A stretch of DNA of 14,767 nt from Podila epigama (lineage: Eukaryota; Mortierellomycota; Mortierellomycetes; Mortierellales; Mortierellaceae), in NCBI GenBank assembly GCA_015679605.1, contig JAAAVE010000276.1, forward strand, positions 1-14,767, in the 5' to 3' direction. This document shows, one piece after another, positions 1 to 9,220 of this stretch; the first letter of the stretch is position 1, and every line of letters starts with the position of its first letter. The position numbers and the translations under genes are program-made. Under the pieces are notes generated by a model. It made no database searches. It was not told where the DNA came from and saw nothing but the letters and a program-made list of their open reading frames with translations.

Positions 1-254
1 AAAAAAAAAAAAAATAAAGGGGGGGTTCGAGGCACGAGAGTGGAGAAAAAGACATTGAAGGGGATGATTTTATATCTCATGTTGGGACAATAACATGAAA
101 GGAGTGGAGTGACATTGAGATAAGATCTTTTTAAGATAAAACGAACAACTGAGAAAGAAGATGTGATATGTTCTGGTTCACTTACTCATACTTTCTTAAT
201 TACCCACACCCATATGTCTGATCTGTTCCATCAAATCCAAAAAAAATATATCAG
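1..254. other. Window edge, non-coding or intronic sequence
   Basis: AT-rich sequence beginning with a run of A and then G. No convincing start codon or domain is present. If the open segment at 255-410 is a real terminal exon, this stretch would be its upstream intron: it ends in a pyrimidine/A-rich tract and tatcag, with a CTTAAT branch-like element near 194-200. No strong GTAAGT donor is visible within it, so the donor would have to lie outside the window. Confidence 0.3.
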
Positions 255-410
255 GAGTTCCTACAAGTGATGAACGCGATTGAAGTCACATCCAGGCGTC
301 AACAACGGGAAAAGTCATTGTGGCGGAAACTAAAACTAGCAGGGCAATGGAACTGGAACGCAGGACTTGCAGGCGCCATATCATCCTTTCATGAGTGGAA
401 GCAATCATAA
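255..410 (+). CDS. Possible 3' terminal exon of an unidentified gene, cut by the window edge
   Basis: After a plausible acceptor (tatcag, AG at 253-254) there is an open frame of 51 codons ending in TAA at 408-410. Its product starts EFLQVMNAIEVTSRRQQ and ends SSFHEWKQS. It is basic and Trp-containing, without low complexity, and its composition looks more coding-like than the surrounding DNA. It could also be read from the internal ATG at 270 as a 46-residue peptide. No family was recognised. Against it, one antisense frame over most of the same stretch is also open, and no upstream exon is visible. It could be the C-terminus of a gene entering from the left, a decayed fragment, or chance. 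Confidence 0.25.
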   Translation, partial: EFLQVMNAIEVTSRRQQREKSLWRKLKLAGQWNWNAGLAGAISSFHEWKQS

Positions 411-850
411 GAAGCATCTTTACTTTTTTCTTCCGTTGTCATTCCTTGACATACATTTTTTTTACCCCTCCTCAAAAGAATCTCGATTCGTCACAATAAC
501 AAATTTGCAGGTGTACTATATTACCAAACATGATTCGAATATTATATGTATATTCATGGATAGCTTTGCGTGTCGTTTATTGTCATTATTCATTAGCATG
601 GCATGGTCGTGAAGAAAAAGAGGAGGAAAAAAACATGAGGGATGGAGGGAAAAAGGCACAAATCATCAATAATGAACCAATAGGAACGAGCATGAAATGA
701 ATGAAGAAAAAAAAAAAAAAAAGGTACTGAATGATGAAAGAAAGTATGATACAGCGAAAAAAAGAGAAAAACTTGTCTATAGTTAAGAATGAAAACGGTG
801 AATGGGAAAAAATGGAAAAGAAAACACAACCTGCGGGGGTTTTTTTCTCT
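411..850. other. Intergenic region, probable 3' flanks of convergent transcription units
   Basis: Low-complexity sequence downstream of the carrier gene (read on the minus strand) and of the possible exon ending at 410. It contains an uninterrupted run of 16 A at 707-722 and many purine-rich segments. Short open frames here encode Phe/Ser-rich or Lys-rich peptides that only mirror base composition. I see no gene. Confidence 0.6.
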
Positions 851-2323
851 CTATTCATCCAATCCATATCTCGCGTGGTTCCGGCACCAAGCGCTGACAG
901 TCTCGTATACTAGGAAGGTGATGCAGGTGCCAGGCAAGACTCGGATGACATTTGGTGCAACGCCCTTGTAAAAACCCAAAATGCCTTCAGCTCTATAGAC
1001 ATGGGAGATATCGCAAGATGAGCATGGTGTTGTTCAACAAGTGTGCTCCCTTAAAACACGTCAAGCCTGCTCAAAGAGGCAATTGGTGGTCAATGTATTC
1101 TACATGAACTGGCAGAAAGACAAGGAAAAGAAAAAAAAAATATGCACGTTCTTTACCTCTTGATCTTTCGGATACAATCCATGACACCTGTGTATGCGAC
1201 ACCGCTCTGAGGATTACTCATCATTTGCAAGCGGGATCTCAAGACTTGGTAAGGATAGGTAGCGACGGTAGCGGCAACCTTGGAGGAGGCAGCCATGCAG
1301 AGATACTCAATTGTTGACAATGTCTCCCAATCATGTTTCTTTTCTAATAAGCGAGAGGCGCGCAGTTGTTCAAACGCCTTTGGATCCATAGTCACTCCGG
1401 CCGAGGACTGAACACCGACAACGGCCGCAGCGACGGGCAAATTATACTGACCTCGGACTTCTTCCAAAAAATTTTTCTCCCATCGCTTCTTTTTCGCCTC
1501 TTGTCGCCAGTATTTGAGTTGCTCATAGGCCATGAATTGGATCGCACCGTGGCTGACACCAAAGAGCGCTGGGACGATGCCACGGTAAAGACCTTTGAAT
1601 CCTTCGGTCCTGACGAGGGTGACCAGACCCTGTCCGAGGCTTTGGTATGCACCGGGAGTTGATTTTTTGGTGGTGCACATGCGGGTTTTGATGACCCAGA
1701 GAGGGTTTGTGACGACGGCTGTGAGGGCACCGCCAAGGACACTGGCAATCATGTGTTGTGTTGGACCCAGTCGACCTGTGGTTGGATCGACAGACATTTG
1801 ACCCTTGATGCCAGCGTAGAGGTAAAAATAGAGACCCCAGGAGACTGTTGCACCTGCAAAGTTTGGACTGAGTCCACGATAGAGTCCATGACGAAAGCCT
1901 TCACTCCTATAGATCTCCTGAAAGCTACGCAATGTTCCGCCAAGTCTTGGAGCTGCCTGCGACGCGTTGACTGTGTTTTTGTTGTGTTTTGTTGAGTTAA
2001 AAAAAGGTAGAGATGGGTAAGGTGACAATGGTTAATGAAGGTGCACTTGTCTGTCTGCGATAGCGAATTGTTTTTATTTTTTTTTCTTTGTGTGTACCTT
2101 GGAACCGTGTTTTGATCAGATCCAGAGGATGCAAGAGTATTGTCGATACAGCCCCACCAGTGAATCCAGCCAGTGCTTGATCCTATAGATGTGATATCAG
2201 TCTCGTTTAGCAACCACCGACTCTTTCATTATTTTGTCTCTTGCCTTGTAACAGTAGGGATAAAAACGAGCATTATATGTTCTGAATTACCGTTGCAACG
2301 CTTCCTGTGTATGATTTAGGCAT
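851..2323 (-). CDS. FLX1: Mitochondrial carrier, FAD/folate transporter type (FLX1/SLC25A32 family)
   Basis: Inner mitochondrial membrane carrier, probably moving FAD or folate between cytosol and matrix. On the minus strand the exons are 2323-2291, 2182-2098, 1970-1157 and 992-851; introns are 108, 127 and 164 nt, and the frame closes to 357 aa. The ATG is the first in its frame and has A at -3. Three tandem repeats carry the carrier signatures PLDLIKTR (30-37), PLWVIKTR (129-136) and PYQVLRSR (279-286), each followed by an EG-x(3)-[FL]Y-[RK]G type segment. The W in the second signature and PYQV in the third, with [11 protein letters not shown] in helix 4, are typical of the FLX1/SLC25A32 branch rather than of pyrimidine or NAD carriers. 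Yeast and human members are about 310 residues; the extra length is mainly a loop at about 191-254. There is no cleavable presequence, as usual for the family. Substrate is inferred from family membership. Confidence 0.93.
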
Positions 2324-2654
2324 GTTTGTAAGTTGTAATGACAGAGTGTTGATGTGTGAAAGAGAATGTTTAATGTGGGTGAGTGAATGAATTAATGACA
2401 AAGTGATTGGTGGAAGAGTGTGAATGTGACAACTAATAAAAAAGAAAGAAATGCAATGATCCGGAGGCAAAAAAGAGAATTTGAGCCGTTGTGAGCAAGG
2501 GGAGTGTGACGAAGGGGGGAGAAAGAGTTGCGGGGTCAGTTCAGTTCGGTTGTGAAGGAGAGAAAGAGACAAAAAAAGGGAGAAATTTACATTTTTGAAC
2601 AAGACAAAAAAAAGAGATAGAGACGGGATTACGCAAGCCGTGGACGGGGTAGAG

Positions 2655-2684
2655 GGATGGATGGATGGATGGATGGATAGATGG
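2655..2684. repeat. GGAT tetranucleotide microsatellite
   Basis: About seven GGAT/GATG units, the sixth altered to GGATA. It lies some 330 bp upstream of the carrier start codon in the shared promoter region. Confidence 0.9.
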
Positions 2685-3547
2685 AGTGGATGATGGCAAC
2701 AATGGTCGTGTGTAGAGTAGAGTAGAGCATACGCATTCGCATCAATGTTGGAGTAAAGGATATGTTATTTTCTTTTCTTTTTGGAGTCATGATGATCCAC
2801 ATAATAACAATCATCATCAACAACAACAACATGGTCCTCCACCGAGTCGCGTTTTTTTTTTATTTGTATATACTCTAAACACTAAAATCACGCACCCTGT
2901 TCACTCCTATCTTTTTCAGTCACCACATGGAAAATAATGCGGAAAACATGACCCTCTCTTTCACTTTCCCACGGATCATGTTGTTGGTTGTTGTTGGTGG
3001 CGCATCATGTGTGTGTGTCAATTGACATGGTTATGTCTGTCTACCACTACATGATTTATCAAGGCTGCGTTGGCAACTTCCAACAGCCTCCACTATCTAA
3101 TTACGATCTACCTACTTTCAAGTGGAAACCATCATGAGCATGCTGTGGCTTGAACGTTTCTTTTGTTTGTGCATGGGTATGGAATAATCGATATATGGTT
3201 GGTAACTTGGTAGGAATGTAGGTAATTGTGTGCGTAGAGCGTAGACACGTAGACAGCCAAGACAAGAGGGAAAATGAGCAAGGAAGGAGTAGAGCAAAGG
3301 AATGTTCTGCAGAGCGAAGGGTCAAAAAGACTAATTCAAAAACAGAAAAAAACGATAGCCACATCAGAGCAGAGCAAAGAAAGAAAGACAATTGAACACA
3401 AAAACAAGAGCCAGGCAGGTTGGGACGGATGGAACGATGGAACTGTGCGCAGGTGGGAACAACGGGTTTGTGAGCAAGAGAAAAGAGAACAATAATAGTT
3501 ATACACATGTAATTGTGGTGTTAGTGTGAGTGTGTGTTTGTGTGTGA

Positions 3548-3587
3548 GTGAACTGTGAACTGTGAACTGTGAACTGTGAACTGTGAA
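3548..3587. repeat. Tandem array of the 7-bp unit GTGAACT
   Basis: Five perfect copies of GTGAACT followed by a partial copy (GTGAA). The array lies about 600 bp upstream of the eIF4E-family start codon. A 7-bp period is less common than di- or tetranucleotide tracts, and all full copies are identical, which suggests recent expansion. Confidence 0.9.
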
Positions 3588-4191
3588 AGACAAGGACCAT
3601 GTCACAAAGTCAAGGACAACAACTCGCTCACTCTAAATTTATGTGGTGCGACATAAAACACACAGAATGAATGAAAACAAAGAAAAACAAACAAACAAAG
3701 AGACAATACAATTAGACAGACAATCAATCTTCTCGCCAATTAAATCAAGCGGGTTGATGAAAAAGAGTCTCACCTGCTGAAGAGATCTTTTGAGTTTTTT
3801 GAGTTTTGGGTTGAGTTGGGCGCAACAACGGGGTGCTCATCCAGTGCCCATCCAGTCAGTAGGAGTGAATCTCATCAGTTTGCAGCCAGCCAGCCAGCCA
3901 GACAGTCAGTCAGTGCGAGAATAGTGAGTCCAACCAAAAAGGTTAACCAACACTCACTCATCTCATCCTCGCACCATCCTCGCACAAAATCATCATTGCT
4001 CACCTGTGCATCTTAATCATACCCATAACTCATCACTCATCACTCTCTTCATTATCCACTCTTCTCTTCATTCATTCTTTCATTCTTTCATTCATTCAAA
4101 CCCATTCTTTCTTCATCCAAAGCTTGCTTGCATTCATACATACCCACTCACTTCCACAATAAAATAAAAACTCTTCAATTCCTGATCAACA

Positions 4192-7100
4192 ATGTCAGCC
4201 TCAGACAAGACAGAGGCACCCATTGCCTTCCCAGTGGGCCATGACCCCTCTTCTCAACCCATGCCTACTCCAATGTCAAAGACTGCGCTGATGCAGGCCA
4301 GGCGCAAGTCCAGAGGCACGTCCGCTGCTCCTTCTCCTAGGCTCAGACCAGACTACGTCTTTCCCCCACTCGCCTCAGGAACCCCGGTCTCAGTCTCAGC
4401 CGCTGCCTCGTGTCCCATCTCTGTCTCCGCTGCTGGTTCTTCTGCAACTTCTACGCCACCACCACATCAACAACTAGCGTCATCATCTTTCGCCAATTCA
4501 ACATCAGAACTAGCATCAGAAATACCATCAGGACTAGCACCAACTATCGCTCTTACGTCCGACGCATCGGTATCGGCTGATCGAGTCCCCTTACCACACA
4601 CTTCCCTATTGGCGCAAAAGAACCAGCACCTCAAGACGCACTACCGCACCCATAGCCGCAATGGTTCTACGGTCACTGTACAAGACCTTAAAATGGCCAT
4701 TGCCGCCGCCAAAACCGATCTGCTTGATATCGTCTCTCCTCCACAACCAACAACAGTGACAACAGCAGCAACAACACCAACAACAACAGCATTAACAACA
4801 ACGACAACAACAACAACCATCGCTATTAGTTCTACCGTAGCAGACACTGCCATCAAAACTAGCACTGCTACCTCAGGCCCATTGTCAAACGCATCTCCTA
4901 TTAGAGCACCAGGTGACAGCTCTTTGCAGGCTGCAGTGTCCCAACTCCCAGCCCTGTCGGATATGACCATCGGTTGGACATCATCGCGTTCAACGACCGC
5001 ATCATCCAATGGATCATCAGACAGTAAAGCAGGATCCCAAGAATTGTCCACACAAGTAGAGCTACCAAGCCTTCCGCCACTGACTTCATTCACCTCCACC
5101 TATGTTTCTCGCGCTTCCAGAGAATCTGCCACAGCGGGTGGAACGCTGCCTCCTCTTGGATCAAAAACCGAGTCGCTCAAGCGACACTCATCCGCCAACT
5201 CGCTCATTGCCACCGCTACGCCCCTTCGAGACACTCTACTCGCTACCAGGCCCAGTTCCATGGTTTTGAATAGAACATTCAGGGACCGGGCCCATGCTTG
5301 TGTTCCACCCTTCTTTTCATACTCGATCCCACACGAGTTTCCTGCACCTTACACCCCGCCACGTCTCAAACTGTCTGGCTCCGCAGAACCAACCAGTCTC
5401 CCTGGTTCGCCCTTTGCCCGCAAGCGAAAGCATACCTATCATCACACAACTTATCATTATCCTTCATCAGAGGTTGTTGTCAAGTTGCCTGGTCAACACG
5501 AACGAGCATTGTACTCCCATCATTTGGCAGTTGAACACAATGTAACGGATGTTGAATTGATTGAGCACGGATATGAGCACCCATCTGAGCACAGAGAGCC
5601 AACGCCCACCACGACCACGACCTCAACCACGACCACACCACCACCACTTGAACTCTCATCCGATGCGACAGCCACAGTTGCAGTGGCAGCAACAGCCACC
5701 TTATCGCCATTATCATCGTCCTCACTATCGTCGTCGTCGTCGTCGTCGTCGAGTACAACAATCTCCACAGCAACACATGATACCCTTATTATGGAATCAG
5801 ATACAAAGTTGACTACTACTCGGGATGACCAGGACGCGTCCAAGTCAGAGATGACCAAAGCATCTGAACCAGTGGCAGAGACAGACTCGCATTGGATTGA
5901 AGAAGTACAGTCATTAACCGCTGACAAGAGAATGTCATGGGCATCTATGGTTGCCATGGACGAGGATTTGAACATCCTTGACCTTTCAGCCAAGGTTATC
6001 ACGGTAGCCTTGCCTGCCCCCGTACAACCCTATCGACCACCAGGAAGCCGTCTACGCGCCGCAAATACAGGAGTAAGTTCCTCTTTATTTCAGGATGTTG
6101 ATACTTGTTCATGCGACGCTTCGTGACTTGCCATGCCTAGAATGTCCAGACCAACAGCGTTTTCTGTAGACTGACCTTTTTTCATTATCCGCACACAAAC
6201 AGACTTCTTCTACTCTTGATAGATCTTTGCCTTTGTCATCCTCCACTTCCTCCTCCACAGTTCAGGTCCCAGCTGGTCAAGCCGAGTCAGGTTCTGTTCC
6301 TTCAGGACGTTCCCGCAAAGCTGCTCCTCAGCCACTCAAACTTGTCTCAAGTAACCTCAACGTGAATGGTCATGTCCCCTCGGGTTCTAAATCGCCTACG
6401 ACTCCAACGACCCCGAGTCGTCGACGCCGGTCGAGAAGTCGAAAGAATCAAAAGGATAAAGTCGTGAGTGATGAACAGCAACCTCCATTGCCATTGCCAT
6501 TGCCATCTGCTACAGCCAAGAAGGAGGCCTCTGGAGTGGTGGCGATAGAGGAGGGCCACCCAGTCTCAACCACGTCGAGTCAAGGCGCAGGCGCAGACGA
6601 AACAACTGTGACAGAAGTGGCAGCAGGGACTACGGAGGTGAAAAAGACGAGGATTCGGTCCAGGTCTCGGTCACGGTCACGGTCGAGAAGCCGTGCTCAA
6701 GCGGATAACAACATCAACAACAACCATTCGGGTCATGGTTCGTCGAACGAGTCTATCCCACCAGTGCCTCAGACGCCATCGTGGGTACCTGTCCACAATA
6801 TGAACATGGCCGCGTCACAGCCAATGACTTTGCCCAGTGTGTCAGAGTTGGCAACAGGGGAAGGCCATAAGCATTCTGTGGGTGATGCTCCACCAAGTCC
6901 CTCCACCTTGTCTGCACCCACCACCCTTCTTGTTCCTGGTCCTGGTCGTCACTCTGGTTCAGGCTCCGGTCCTGGTTCAGACTCTGGCTCCGATGTCGTC
7001 CCTACTAGCACATTAAGTGAATCTGAACACAAGCCACGTCGTGGTCCACGCCCTGCAAGACTCAGTACGCGATCGAGTCATAACCTCCATCTTCAGACGC

Positions 7101-8952
7101 TGGACGAGGACAGCCGAGCAGCCACATTTTCACCAAGAAGTGCACGCGAAACAGGACCGTCAGACTATTTCTCGATGCGACCTTTGCAGCATCCTCCACG
7201 TACGCCTATGACGCCTGGTGGTCATGGAGAGTATGGAGACGATGATGATGATTATTACTATAATCGTCTACAGATGGTGACGACACCCATGATCCAGCAT
7301 GGTTTCTTTCCTAATTGGGCAAAAGGGGATGCACAGCTTGAGGAGCTGGAAAGGATCCGTGACTTTTTGTCTGCTCGGCAGTACCCCAACGAAATGCCTT
7401 TATCTGACGAATGGTAAATAGCTTAGTGTGTATATATATGTATGCGCGTGTGTATGGAGCATTATCTTTTTTATTGCTGTTTGCTGTTTTCTTTAGAATG
7501 GACTCTGATTTTCATTTTCTCTCAATATCGCTCACCGCCATTTTCCTGTCTAATCCATATTTAGGACTTTGTTCTTCTCGGATACATCTCGAGCCAAGGA
7601 CAAGTCACAGGTCCAGGACGCTTACTCGAGTGCGATCACACCCTTGTTCACTTGCCACACTGTTCCCCAGTTTGCAACCTCTTGGAAGTATGTCCGTGAG
7701 CGCGTGAGACCTGCCACCATGAAGGTGAACCAGAATCTACATTGGTTCAAGAAGGGGATCAAACCCATGTGGGAGGATCCTCGGAACAAGTATGGTGGTC
7801 GATTGACGATTTGTCCACCGCGTGCACTGCTTGATGTCGTTTGGGAAACGGTTTTGATCTTGATGGCTGGTGATGTGCTGGACCTGAACGGGGAAGGCAC
7901 CGGAGCAGGTACGTGAAAAAAAAAAATGCAAAAAAAAGGTGTAGCGTTATGTGCGTGAAGTCCTATAGTGTGGTTTGCGTATATGTGAATATGTGTAGTC
8001 TATACGGTATGGCACATACATATGTACATGTGTGTTGTCTATACGGTATGGACACATTTATGTACATGTATGTGGCCTATAGTATGGATACAATATGTAT
8101 ACACAATGTGCATAGTTGGTTGAATGTGTGTCTGATTGATTGCTTCAAGGGAGAAAGTGGATATTCATATGGTATTTGGGTAAAGATCCGAAAATCTATC
8201 TAATCTCTTGTAACTCAAATGTGTATGTTTACATCTCTACATTAGTGTTCGCGCGAAGGGCACGTGGAGATCGAGTGGAGGTATGGCTAGGATCGGATGA
8301 CACGCCTGAAGCATTGGCTCATATTCGAGGTGTCTTGATCCAAGAGCTGACGGAGAGTGGTGCAGACGAGTTGGTTCGAGTTGCAAAGTATAAGAAGCAT
8401 TTTGATGGCCGACGCGAAGAGAGAAGGCAGCAACAGCAGCAAGCTCAAGCAGCAGCAGCAGTTCAAGCAGCATCAGAACAAGCAGCACAGACACAAGAGG
8501 CATCGACACAAGAGGCACAGGCAACGCAAGGGTTGAATGATGGCCTTCAAGTGCCGCAATCTTCATCATCATCATCATCATCATCATCATCGGCACCATC
8601 ATTGTCCCCCTCATCATCATCATCGGCACCATCATTGTCCCCCTCATCTACACTACGTTCACCTTCGCCGTCGGTAGCAGGCTCCGACATCTCGAGATCA
8701 GGTTCTCCTAATCTAGCAATCTCTATCAAAGATGAAAAGGAGGATGGGCTCTTGAAGGAGCAACGACGACAACAGTCAAAGCAAGAAGAACGAGAACAAG
8801 AGCTAGAAAGGATTATACAACTGGGTAAGGAGAGGATGGAGAGAGACCGACTTCGAGAAGAGCGCGTTCGAGCGATGGCAGCAGCGGCCATGGCGGCCTC
8901 GGAGGCCAAGCATCAGCAACAATTGCTGCAGCAACAACAACAGCAGCAATAG
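4192..8952 (+). CDS. eIF4E-family cap-binding protein (class II, 4EHP-like) with giant disordered N-terminal extension
   Basis: Predicted 1380-aa protein, exons 4192-6072, 6203-7413, 7565-7908 and 8246-8952; introns are 130, 151 and 337 nt with phases 0, 2, 1. The ATG is preceded by an in-frame TGA at 4183-4185 and has A at -3. Residues 1-1020 are low complexity: Ser/Thr/Pro/Ala tracts, poly-Ser, and an RS repeat at 777-791. The eIF4E core spans about 1025-1205: MPLSDEW (1025-1031), Tyr1051 at the position of cap-stacking Trp56 (Tyr in 4EHP), Trp1071 followed by a VRP at the eIF4G-binding Trp73 position, PMWED with Trp1100 and Glu1101 for m7G recognition, Trp1124, and RARGDR (1150-1155) for the cap phosphates. 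Family members are usually 200-250 aa. The tail holds poly-Gln, poly-Ser and a charged, probably coiled-coil segment (about 1305-1370). Likely role: cap binding and translational control; the extension's role is unknown. Confidence 0.87.
5704..5760 (+). repeat. Poly-Ser coding tract (TCG/TCA/TCC repeats)
   Basis: Trinucleotide-rich stretch in exon 1 of the eIF4E-family gene, including eight or so consecutive TCG codons around 5728-5751. It encodes a nearly pure serine run in the disordered region. Such tracts are prone to length variation. Confidence 0.8.
6650..6694 (+). other. RS-dipeptide repeat within the eIF4E-family protein
   Basis: Codons for residues 777-791 encode seven consecutive Arg-Ser pairs and a final Arg, using mixed Arg and Ser codons (CGG, AGG, CGT, TCC, TCT, TCG, TCA). 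The mixture argues for selection on the peptide rather than simple DNA slippage. A shorter basic SRRRRSRSRK patch lies at 699-708. RS repeats are typical substrates of SR-protein kinases in splicing and mRNP factors; that link is inference here. Confidence 0.85.
7253..7279 (+). other. YxYx4MV segment resembling a 4EHP-binding motif
   Basis: Residues 978-986 read YYYNRLQMV, directly after five Asp and about 45 residues before the eIF4E core. It fits the YxYx4L-hydrophobic pattern known for GIGYF proteins that bind 4EHP, with Met in place of Leu. The segment after it (TTPM) is not strongly helical, so chance resemblance remains quite possible. Confidence 0.35.
7998..8112 (+). repeat. Imperfect 39-bp tandem repeat in intron 3 of the eIF4E-family gene
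   Basis: Units starting gtctatacggtatgg at 7998 and 8037, and a diverged unit starting gcctatagtatgg at about 8075, each followed by a TGTACATG-like segment in the first two. The array explains why this intron (337 nt) is more than twice as long as any other intron in the gene. Confidence 0.8.
8587..8650 (+). repeat. 33-bp in-frame tandem duplication encoding SAPSLSP plus serines
   Basis: The block beginning cggcaccatcattgtccccc at 8591 recurs at 8624, joined by TCA repeats. It is 11 codons long and stays in frame, so the protein gains a repeated APSLSPSSSSS unit in its low-complexity tail. Confidence 0.85.
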
Positions 8953-9213
8953 ATCTTTAGCGAAGTATTTCGACATGAACCCACACACACACAAACACAA
9001 ACACAAACACAAAACATTCATGAACACAAACATAAACACAACACATAAATGCATTACACAGTCCATAATGAATGCTTTTGTCGATGGTGAGCATGCCTAT
9101 CATACATCAACAACAACATCAATAGCATCAACAACATCAACACGAGGAATTTTTTATTTTTTTCAAGTGCTCTCTTTGTTTGCTGTGGAGTGCGAGAAAT
9201 GAAAAAAATAGAG

Positions 9214-9220
9214 TGAGTCA
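9214..9220. promoter_or_regulatory. TGAGTCA, candidate Gcn4/CPC1-type bZIP site
   Basis: Perfect match to the palindromic AP-1/Gcn4 core, about 740 bp before the DAHP synthase start codon. Fungal aromatic amino acid genes are classic targets of general amino acid control. A single 7-bp match has modest weight; the distance is rather long. Confidence 0.35.

Larger units (their letters stand above)
2324..4191. other. Divergent intergenic region between the carrier and eIF4E-family genes
   Basis: About 1.9 kb holding the promoters and 5' leaders of two genes transcribed away from each other. It is dominated by simple repeats: GGAT units (2655-2684), a GTAGA cluster (about 2711-2727), a 7-bp tandem array (3548-3587) and GCCA units (about 3884-3900). 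From about 3950 to 4180 the plus strand is strongly C/T- and CATT-rich, as expected for the leader of the downstream gene; the minus strand next to 2323 is similarly CT/CA-rich. Open frames up to 135 codons exist but look like composition artefacts. No TATA box could be assigned with confidence. Confidence 0.6.

Noticed and set aside
26-40. Sequence ttcgaggcacgagag resembling a cDNA-library adaptor
   Set aside because: It differs from the standard adaptor by extra bases, and the introns nearby show the window is genomic; most likely chance.
2273-2602. Longer N-terminus for the carrier, since the frame stays open upstream of the ATG at 2323
   Set aside because: There is no ATG upstream in that frame (only TTG at the far end), the peptide is low complexity, and family members have a short N-terminus.
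3101-3508. 135-codon minus-strand open frame in the divergent intergenic region
   Set aside because: Product is Ser/Phe/Leu-rich with no recognisable motif, the region is simple-repeat rich, and another frame is open on the opposite strand (3274-3495).
5520-6002. 160-codon antisense open frame across exon 1 of the eIF4E-family gene (and a 152-codon one at 4641-5099)
   Set aside because: They arise from the reverse complement of Ser/Thr/Ala trinucleotide runs and give poly-Val, poly-Asp and poly-Ser peptides without any domain; the plus-strand frame is continuous.
6073-6126. Exon 1 ending at the TGA at 6124-6126 as a separate 644-residue protein
   Set aside because: A consensus GTAAGT donor at 6073 and a good acceptor at 6201-6202 join it in phase to the next exon; the 17 residues before the stop look intronic. 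Kept only as a possible intron-retention product.
7565-7680. Loss of the eIF4G-binding Trp (Ala after VPQF) in the eIF4E core
   Set aside because: Spacing to the cap-site Tyr and to the following VRP and FKxGIKPMWED shows that Trp1071 is the equivalent, shifted by a three-residue insertion, so the Trp is probably retained.
8547-8909. Antisense frame rich in Asp over the C-terminal tail of the eIF4E-family gene
   Set aside because: Mirror of TCA and CAG repeats; no start context or conserved features.
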